DNA from: Alphaproteobacteria bacterium UBA6544
GTDB lineage: Bacteria > Pseudomonadota > Alphaproteobacteria > UBA8366
Assembly: GCA_002434595.1 (NCBI GenBank)
Contig: DJKK01000205.1
Location: 1 to 5,683 of the forward strand
Reading direction: 5' to 3'
DNA length: 5,683 bases
In this document: positions 1 through 4,612 of the stretch, one piece after another
How positions within the stretch are numbered: position 1 is the stretch's first letter
Layout of the letters: each line of letters opens with the position of its first letter
The notes under the pieces: model-generated
Told to the model about the DNA's origin: nothing
The model's database searches: none
The model's input: only the letters and a program-made list of their open reading frames with translations
Position numbers and translations under genes: made by a program

Positions 1-684
1 GAGATTGGCGATATTTATCTCCTCTGCAAGAACGAACTCGACAATGGTACCCGCTGTTCACATCTCTATCGCAAAGGCGCCTACGAGGATGATACCTGCC
101 CCGTTTGCGGCGCCTATGCCGCCGTCGACATCTACAAGGAACAGCAGCTCGGAAATACTTTGAACGAGGGCGGGCTGCACCGTCTCTTCTTCGAACGCGT
201 GCCCCGGGTTTTTGACGACATGGACCCTTCAGTTTGGTCGAATTTGGGCGGCCTAGCCTGGCGTTCTGCAAACGCCAAGGAGCAGGTCTTCATGGCGTTT
301 TGTATGGCCTATCAGATCGTCTCCGGCGAGAAAACTAAGACGGAAAGTGACTATTGGGATCTCACGCTAGAAGCGGAAGCCGCGATCCGCGGATATCTGG
401 TTGAGAACGAAATACAGGTTGTAAAGCAGGAAGAGTTCGACCTGTCGCTGGTCGCCGATGGCATGCTTGCTGGGACGAAGATTCGAACCCTTCAGGCCCA
501 CTACGGAATTTCGCTTTGCGGCACAGTCTTCCAGGACCACACGCGGGACGAAAACGAGCGAAAGTACCAGAAGGCTATCCGCGTTGCCGAACGGATTGCG
601 ATGATCGGGGGCTCCAGGCGAGACAACCTTCCCTACTTCAATGCCGCCGAACACCTCTCTGGCAGTACACGCGTATCGGCCTAG
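1..684 (+). CDS. Uncharacterised protein with N-terminal zinc-ribbon-like cysteines (5' end outside window)
   Basis: The frame is open from the first base to the TAG at 682-684, giving 227 residues of a protein that starts upstream. An in-frame TTG at 160 is not a convincing start: it has no good ribosome binding site, and the codons before it read as protein. Seen: Cys9, Cys19, His21 and a CPVCG knuckle (Cys33, Cys36) near the left edge, arranged like a zinc ribbon. This is followed by a mostly soluble, mixed-charge region with no membrane segment or signal peptide. The C-terminal half (about residues 110-210) is rich in Glu, Lys and Arg and probably helical. I do not recognise the family. 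The zinc site is inference from cysteine spacing, and the protein could be a nucleic-acid-binding or structural protein of an accessory element. It converges on the dehydrogenase gene with a 4-bp overlap, so the two are not in one operon. Confidence 0.72.
   Translation, partial: EIGDIYLLCKNELDNGTRCSHLYRKGAYEDDTCPVCGAYAAVDIYKEQQLGNTLNEGGLHRLFFERVPRVFDDMDPSVWSNLGGLAWRSANAKEQVFMAFCMAYQIVSGEKTKTESDYWDLTLEAEAAIRGYLVENEIQVVKQEEFDLSLVADGMLAGTKIRTLQAHYGISLCGTVFQDHTRDENERKYQKAIRVAERIAMIGGSRRDNLPYFNAAEHLSGSTRVSA
681..684. other. Shared CTAG: overlapping stop codons of two convergent genes
   Basis: The palindromic tetramer CTAG supplies TAG on both strands. The plus-strand gene stops at 682-684 and the minus-strand dehydrogenase stops at 683-681. 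The two coding regions therefore meet tail to tail with no spacer. No hairpin followed by a T-run is visible on either side, so transcription from each gene probably runs into the antisense of the other or ends by a factor-dependent route. Confidence 0.85.
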
Positions 685-1655
685 ACGATCTGGTTGTACA
701 AGTCGTTTTCGCCACGCCAGAGCCGATCCAGATTCCCGAGCAAGATGTCGATGACATTTTCCTCATAGTGTCGTGTCTCTCCACCTGTATGCGGCGTGAG
801 TATGACGTTATCACAGTCCCAAAGTGGTGATCCCGCATGGAGAGGCTCTTCGACGGTCACGTCGATGCCGGCGCCTGCGATTTTTCCTGTATGCAAGGCA
901 TCAATCAGGGCCGGCTCGTCTACGCAGCCACCGCGCGCGACGTTGACCAGGTAGGCATCGGGACGCATGGTCTCCAATGCCGCAGCATCGACGATGTTCG
1001 CCGTCTCTGCCGTCAACGGACAACACAAGATGACGAAGTCCGCCCGAGCCCATAGGTCAGGCAGGGCGGACGGCGAATGAGCTTCGTCCACGATATCCGC
1101 GATCGCATCAACATTGCGACGGATGCCGATCGTCTTCATTTCGAACGCCCGAGCCAGTTTAGCGACCCGTCCGCCGATCGCCCCCATGCCAATAATCAGG
1201 GCCGTCCGGCCCGCGAGCTCGTCCTCACGCGACGAGAGGTCCGAGATCATTCCACGCCAATGATGGTTTCGTTGATTGTCCCGAGCGACGTGGATCTGCC
1301 GCATCAGCCCGAGCATGAGCGCCAAGGCGTGGTCGCTGACCGCCTTCATATTGACGCCACTGCCATTCGCGAGACGGACGTCGGCCTCGGAGAGCCGCGC
1401 CTGGTCGAACTGATCGTAACCGGCCGCACAGACCTGGACGTATTGCAATGCCCCCGGCCCATCTAGAAAGCCGTTCTGCCAGAAGCCGGACATTGAGACG
1501 ACATGGGCTTCCCCCATACGGCCCGCCGTCTCTTCCGGTGTCCAAGTCTGAAAGCAACGAATGCCTTTATTGCGCGCGTCCAAGCACTCAGCAAGCCGAT
1601 AGGCGGAATGGGCAAAATGGATGACGAGTCTATCTTTCAGCGGAAGATTGGCCAC
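681..1655 (-). CDS. D-isomer-specific 2-hydroxyacid dehydrogenase, NAD(P)-dependent
   Basis: A complete 324-residue protein, the usual length for this family of cytosolic enzymes that interconvert 2-oxo acids and D-2-hydroxy acids (glyoxylate/hydroxypyruvate reductase, phosphoglycerate dehydrogenase and relatives). The GTG at 1655-1653 is chosen as start because GGAAAGGA lies 5 nt upstream and the first beta strand (LVIHF) begins soon after; a longer open frame to 1757 has no such support. Seen: a nucleotide-binding GMGAIG (Gly156-Gly161), Arg241 in the NVARGG motif, Glu270 in VEEP and His289 in TPHTGG. These match the Arg, Glu and His of the family active site. The second Rossmann strand ends in IGIRRN (Arg179-Arg180) rather than an acidic residue, which in this family suggests NADP(H) preference (inference). 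The substrate is not identifiable. The gene follows the M81 gene on the same strand after 266 bp and may have its own promoter. Confidence 0.95.
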   Translation of the reverse strand: MANLPLKDRLVIHFAHSAYRLAECLDARNKGIRCFQTWTPEETAGRMGEAHVVSMSGFWQNGFLDGPGALQYVQVCAAGYDQFDQARLSEADVRLANGSGVNMKAVSDHALALMLGLMRQIHVARDNQRNHHWRGMISDLSSREDELAGRTALIIGMGAIGGRVAKLARAFEMKTIGIRRNVDAIADIVDEAHSPSALPDLWARADFVILCCPLTAETANIVDAAALETMRPDAYLVNVARGGCVDEPALIDALHTGKIAGAGIDVTVEEPLHAGSPLWDCDNVILTPHTGGETRHYEENVIDILLGNLDRLWRGENDLYNQIV

Positions 1656-1660
1656 GGTAT

Positions 1661-1668
1661 TCCTTTCC
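1661..1668 (-). promoter_or_regulatory. Ribosome binding site fixing the GTG start of the dehydrogenase
   Basis: The minus strand reads GGAAAGGA, then 5 nt, then GTG. It decides the start in favour of GTG at 1655-1653 over the ATG at 1757, because the extra 34 residues of the longer frame resemble no dehydrogenase N-terminus and would run through the inverted repeat at 1722-1778. Confidence 0.8.
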
Positions 1669-1721
1669 AGTCGAAGAATTGATGAGTTAAACGGGTGCCG
1701 GGTCGGCGCAGATTTGCGTTT

Positions 1722-1778
1722 GGTGCATAATGCATCGGGCATCTGGCGAAAACTCATCCCATCGATGCATTACGCACC
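1722..1778. promoter_or_regulatory. Operator-like interrupted inverted repeat upstream of the dehydrogenase
   Basis: Left arm 1722-1737 (GGTGCATAATGCATCG) and right arm 1763-1778 (CGATGCATTACGCACC) are reverse complements at 15 of 16 positions, separated by 25 bp. Each arm contains its own small dyad (TGCAT-A-ATGCA in the left, TGCAT-T-ACGCA in the right), so each could be one binding site for a dimeric regulator. The pair lies 67 to 123 bp upstream of the dehydrogenase GTG. A third ATGCAT occurs at 1819-1824. The centre-to-centre distance of 41 bp is close to four helical turns, compatible with two dimers on one DNA face or a small loop. A GntR-type or similar helix-turn-helix regulator is a guess, and no regulator gene lies in the window. 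Confidence 0.5.
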
Positions 1779-1780
1779 TG

Positions 1781-1793
1781 TTATCTTAGATAA
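1781..1793. repeat. 13-bp palindrome TTATCTTAGATAA in the dehydrogenase upstream region
   Basis: TTATCT and AGATAA flank a central T exactly, 3 bp beyond the right arm of the larger inverted repeat. On the minus strand it contains TATCTA (1792-1787), a possible -10 element, with TTGTAA (1813-1808) as a weak -35, but the 15-bp spacing is short. It may be a promoter core, an extra operator, or chance. Confidence 0.35.
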
Positions 1794-1921
1794 GACAGTC
1801 GCCCACTTTACAACGGTGATGCATGGTGTCGCGTCCGTGTCGATACCAAGGAAGACCGGATGGAACTTGCGCGGCTGCTTGGCGTGCGTTGGCCGAAATG
1901 GATGGGCGTATAAAGACCACT

Positions 1922-3451
1922 TCACCAATCCGGCGGTGTCCAACCCGTATTCATATCAAGTGGATAAATGGGCCGCTTGAACCCCGTCCAATGAAAATTA
2001 CTAAGGTTTGGCGATGTTAATCCCGGCGCATCGCATTCAATCACCTGGTCAGGCCGAAAATAGACAGAGAAGCCGGCACGAAAATGCCCTCGGGACTTCA
2101 CAACGACCGTACGCGCCGTTTCAACATCGACACCGAATGCCTCGAAATATCCAGGATCGATACATTGCTGGCGGATCGAGATAACCACGACTTTTACGGT
2201 CCCGAGCCGAAGGACGGCGGTCGGACCAAGGTCGATCGCCATGCCCGCCCGGGATCCCGGGTCGCGGCCAACAATCTGACCATTGGAAAGGTTAAGTACC
2301 TGGACCACGGCTTCAAAGCTCTCCGAGTACTGATCCGTCTCAGATCGGTTGAACCGAGCCATGAATGTCGCTCCCTCCCCCTTGCCATGCGCTTCTGCAG
2401 CCAAGGGGGCGTCAAAGAACACTCCAAGGATCGCATCTTTGGCTTCCGCCTTGTAAAGGCCTTTTAATAGCCAAGACGTATTGCCGCGCCCTCCTCCTCC
2501 GGGATTGTCGGCAACATCCGCAATGATGATCTGCTCCAAACTCGGGTCGACACCGCGCTCGACCGCCATCGCAATACAATCGTCGAGTGGTGTTAGTTCA
2601 GGCAGTAGGCGTTCTCTTCCCTGCCAAACCCGCTCCGCTAACTCGCGGCATAGTGACTGCGCGCGCGCTTTGTTACCGCGCGTAGTAACGACGAAGCTCA
2701 TGCCGTTGAAAGGTGTATCACCATATGTGAACCCACCAAGAATAGACACGTTCATGACGGTGTCGTCGATTTGCGTCTGGCCATATTGAATGGCCTCCGC
2801 ATAAAGGCCATCCGCCGTCAATTGTTTGACTTGGGGTGCGACGATGGGCAACCGGATAAAAGCGACTTCCGGCTTAACTCCGCCGATCAATTCATGCATC
2901 ACGTGGGCGCATTCCGCGCCCCGTTCGACCTGGTCGACATGAGGATTCGTACGGTAAGACACCAACACGTCGGTTGTCTCAACCATTTTCTCGGAGACGA
3001 TAGCATGCAGGTCGAGTACTGAAACAATTGGCACATCAGGTCCTACAATCTCGCGCGCCATTTCATACAATTCGCCATCCGGATCAGGATGCGCCGTAGA
3101 GACCGCAGCACCATGTTCAGGGAAATAAACCCCATCGACTGGCATCGCCGCGATGAGGCGCGTTCGCATCTCCTCCTTAAGCTCAAGAAAGAAATCATGG
3201 TCGATTGGACCGGCCGCTCCCCCATCCGCGTAAACCAACGGCGCCGGTATCCAGGGTCCTAAACGATCCATCTCCCGGACGAACCCGGTGAGCGTCCCGC
3301 ATGCGCGTGGATGGGTGCCACGGGAATCCGTCAGTAGTTCGTCGTCATAAGCGAGAAACTTCTCGGCAAAATCTGGGCGCAGTACAGGTGGAGCAAATCG
3401 GTTGCTCTCAAGATGGATGCCAAGAATAGCGATTTTCGGGTCGCCTGCCAT
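1922..3451 (-). CDS. M81 family metallopeptidase (MlrC / microcystinase C-like)
   Basis: A complete 509-residue protein, close to the usual length of the family. The ATG at 3451-3449 is preceded by GGAGGG 5 nt upstream; an open frame reaching 3523 adds 24 residues that lack support. Seen in order: the family N-terminus with HLESNRFAP (residues 13-21), EHGA with His113, the metal site DLH (Asp147, His149) and NPHVD with His171, the glycine-rich DNPGGGGRGNTSWLL (315-329) that opens the C-terminal domain, and the conserved tail around RPIYPLD (493-499). The Asp, +2 His, +22 His spacing is that of the zinc ligands of characterised MlrC enzymes. Known members hydrolyse linearised microcystin; most relatives in soil and marine bacteria have no known substrate and probably cleave small peptides or amides. 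There is no signal peptide, so it is cytoplasmic. Its neighbours do not include mlrA, mlrB or mlrD, so microcystin breakdown should not be assumed. It lies upstream of the dehydrogenase on the same strand. Confidence 0.95.
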   Translation of the reverse strand: MAGDPKIAILGIHLESNRFAPPVLRPDFAEKFLAYDDELLTDSRGTHPRACGTLTGFVREMDRLGPWIPAPLVYADGGAAGPIDHDFFLELKEEMRTRLIAAMPVDGVYFPEHGAAVSTAHPDPDGELYEMAREIVGPDVPIVSVLDLHAIVSEKMVETTDVLVSYRTNPHVDQVERGAECAHVMHELIGGVKPEVAFIRLPIVAPQVKQLTADGLYAEAIQYGQTQIDDTVMNVSILGGFTYGDTPFNGMSFVVTTRGNKARAQSLCRELAERVWQGRERLLPELTPLDDCIAMAVERGVDPSLEQIIIADVADNPGGGGRGNTSWLLKGLYKAEAKDAILGVFFDAPLAAEAHGKGEGATFMARFNRSETDQYSESFEAVVQVLNLSNGQIVGRDPGSRAGMAIDLGPTAVLRLGTVKVVVISIRQQCIDPGYFEAFGVDVETARTVVVKSRGHFRAGFSVYFRPDQVIECDAPGLTSPNLSNFHWTGFKRPIYPLDMNTGWTPPDW

Positions 3452-3456
3452 GTCTT

Positions 3457-3462
3457 CCCTCC
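3457..3462 (-). promoter_or_regulatory. Strong ribosome binding site of the M81 gene
   Basis: The minus strand reads GGAGGG followed by AAGAC and ATG. This near-perfect Shine-Dalgarno sequence sets the start at 3451 and rules out the upstream in-frame ATG at 3523. Confidence 0.85.
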
Positions 3463-3508
3463 AAAGATAAGAAATTGGCGCGCGGCTTACGTCGCGATAA
3501 CCTTTAGC

Positions 3509-3513
3509 AGGAG
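3509..3513 (+). promoter_or_regulatory. Ribosome binding site of the membrane-protein gene
   Basis: AGGAG lies 8 nt before the ATG at 3522. The whole space between the divergent M81 start and this start is only 70 bp, so promoters for both directions must overlap or reach into the coding regions. I could not identify a convincing -35/-10 pair for either direction. Confidence 0.75.
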
Positions 3514-3521
3514 AATAGCGC

Positions 3522-4082
3522 ATGTCGATAGGTCCAAAACAGTTTGAAAGGTGGCGCCCGCGCGAGCATTTAGCCGCTGCAAGCGCTGGTAAGGCTCGAC
3601 TGCTTCCACGCGAGCGCGTCCGCGATTTGGTGATCGCCGCCGTGTTGGGCGTTATTGCCTGGACATATTTCTATTCGACCTTCAGCAAGCATCAAATCGT
3701 TTCGCTCCACGAGTTCGAACGATATCTCCAAGGCGAAAACCTTTACCGTAAGTATGAAGTCTCGCGTCTCAGTTGGGATTGCGAAGGCCTGCGATCGCAA
3801 TTTGTCGAGCGCTACCTCGCTGACAGCGAAGGACGCATCTCGCGCGACCGGGATATTCTTGTGTTCTCGCGAGCCGGCCTTGACCAGAAAGCGTTCAACG
3901 ACTGGATACGCATCGCAGAGCGGCGGCTTGCCTTCGGACATGTTCAAAAAGTGACGAACAAGGCTATGGTTGTACCGGCCATAATGGTACGGCTGTTCCC
4001 GGAATTCCGCTTCGAGAGCGACGAGTTTAGCCGTGACATTTCGAACAGGTTCAATTCGAAATGCAACGACGCCGCTTCATGA
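3522..4082 (+). CDS. Uncharacterised single-pass membrane protein
   Basis: A 186-residue protein of a family I do not recognise. Seen: a basic, Arg-rich N-terminal segment (residues 1-35), one hydrophobic helix at about 36-54 rich in Val, Ile, Ala and aromatic residues, then a charged soluble domain of about 130 residues. By the positive-inside rule the N-terminus is cytoplasmic and the large domain faces the periplasm. That domain holds only two cysteines (Cys86, Cys181), which could form a disulphide there (inference). The ATG is supported by AGGAG 8 nt upstream. The gene overlaps the start of the next small exported gene, which indicates translational coupling and a shared envelope role. 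The bitopic layout is similar to that of accessory subunits of secretion, conjugation or cell-division machinery, but no motif assigns it to one. It is divergent from the M81 gene and interrupts a run of minus-strand enzyme genes. Confidence 0.7.
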   Translation: MSIGPKQFERWRPREHLAAASAGKARLLPRERVRDLVIAAVLGVIAWTYFYSTFSKHQIVSLHEFERYLQGENLYRKYEVSRLSWDCEGLRSQFVERYLADSEGRISRDRDILVFSRAGLDQKAFNDWIRIAERRLAFGHVQKVTNKAMVVPAIMVRLFPEFRFESDEFSRDISNRFNSKCNDAAS

Positions 4083-4300
4083 CGATATTGCGCTTAAGGA
4101 TCACATTCGCAACCACGTTAGGTGCCGTCGCGCTCTTCGCTCTGCAACCGGCGAAAGTCATGGCGGAGACCATCAGACTGCGGTCCGGCGGCAATGTGAA
4201 AATTACCGCGGGAACGTAAATCGAATTACGCCCTTTAGAAGACCGGCCAATTTACGCGGAAATCACGCCCGAACTGCGGGACTACTTGTCCGAGCAGTGA
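4061..4300 (+). pseudogene. Small exported protein with Tat-like signal peptide, interrupted by an in-frame TAA
   Basis: From the ATG at 4061 the frame encodes RRRFM near the start (residues 3-7, resembling the twin-arginine RRxFL motif), a hydrophobic stretch LGAVALFAL (about 25-33) and VMA just before ETIRL, a good signal-peptidase site after Ala41. The frame stops at TAA 4217-4219 after 52 residues, leaving only about 11 mature residues. Beyond that TAA the same frame stays open for 26 more codons with protein-like content (for example LRPLEDRPIYAEITPELRDY) to a TGA at 4298-4300. The simplest reading is a roughly 79-residue exported protein disabled by one nonsense change. Alternatives are an authentic tiny exported peptide ending at 4219, stop-codon readthrough, or a sequencing error. 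Another start, ATG 4079, forms an ATGA overlap with the stop of the preceding gene but loses the twin-arginine motif. The overlap with that gene (22 bp or 4 bp) implies co-translation. Confidence 0.5.
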
Positions 4301-4508
4301 TTCCGAAAAGCGCCTCGGGGCGAGAGGATTCTTCGGTACTGATATCAATTGACAGGGACGACCGAGACGCTAGGCAACACCAATATGCAAATGACGCTTC
4401 GATTTCGACAGGAATCGTCAAGCTTCTCAAACCGGAAACTGATCATGAAATTCGAACTCTACCGCCTGGGTTCGCCGCTTTTGTGAGTGGCGAGATCATT
4501 AAAGACCC
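4301..4508. other. Stretch without a convincing gene; possible coding remnant
   Basis: No start with a ribosome binding site and no recognisable protein is present. Two plus-strand frames are nonetheless open over much of the stretch. One runs to a TAA at 4519-4521 and includes TGIVKLLKPETDHEIRTLPP. The other, in the same frame as the exported gene upstream, resumes after a TGA near 4337 and includes an ATG at 4445 followed by 12 more codons. Neither can be preferred. A small perfect hairpin CGCC-TCGG-GGCG lies at 4311-4322 but has no T-run, so it is not called as a terminator. The stretch may be the decayed tail of the envelope operon. Confidence 0.4.
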
Positions 4509-4529
4509 AATACATAAATAATATGTATT
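4509..4529. repeat. Perfect 8-bp inverted repeat with 5-nt loop
   Basis: AATACATA at 4509-4516 and TATGTATT at 4522-4529 are exact reverse complements around the loop AATAA. The stem is almost entirely A:T pairs, so as RNA it would be weak. As DNA it could be a protein-binding dyad. It marks the left edge of the AT-rich block. Confidence 0.6.
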
Positions 4530-4546
4530 ATTTACTATATGTAATC

Positions 4547-4558
4547 ATGAATATTCAT
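4547..4558. repeat. 12-bp perfect palindrome ATGAATATTCAT
   Basis: This self-complementary 12-mer lies inside the AT-rich block, 17 bp after the end of the preceding inverted repeat. In such AT-rich DNA palindromes are more likely by chance, so a binding-site role is only a possibility. Confidence 0.45.
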
Positions 4559-4612
4559 AAATAAATAGTTTTAATATTGTATTTTTTATAATATCAATAA
4601 ATATAAAATATA

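Noticed and set aside
160..684. TTG at 160 as the start of the left gene
   Set aside because: The frame is open and protein-like from base 1, including the CPVCG knuckle, so this is an internal codon.
1077..1466. Long plus-strand open frames opposite the dehydrogenase and M81 genes
   Set aside because: They are antisense shadows of well-conserved enzymes and have no ribosome binding sites or recognisable domains.
1656..1757. 34-residue N-terminal extension of the dehydrogenase
   Set aside because: The extension lacks a ribosome binding site, crosses the inverted repeat and does not resemble the family; the GTG at 1655 has a strong site.
3475..3503. Possible promoter TTGGCG, 17 bp, TAACCT for the membrane-protein gene
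   Set aside because: The match to consensus is poor, and the resulting transcript would begin at or within the ribosome binding site.
3452..3523. 24-residue N-terminal extension of the M81 peptidase
   Set aside because: It has no ribosome binding site of its own, while GGAGGG lies directly before the ATG at 3451, where the family N-terminus begins.
4033..4521. Open frame of 162 codons on the plus strand
   Set aside because: Its first part overlaps the membrane-protein gene and the signal peptide of the small gene in other frames, it has no ribosome binding site, and the Arg/His/Asn-rich translation looks non-natural. Only its tail is noted as a possible remnant.
4582..4587. T-run as a rho-independent terminator
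   Set aside because: No GC-rich stem precedes it; a T-run in 91% A+T DNA is expected by chance.
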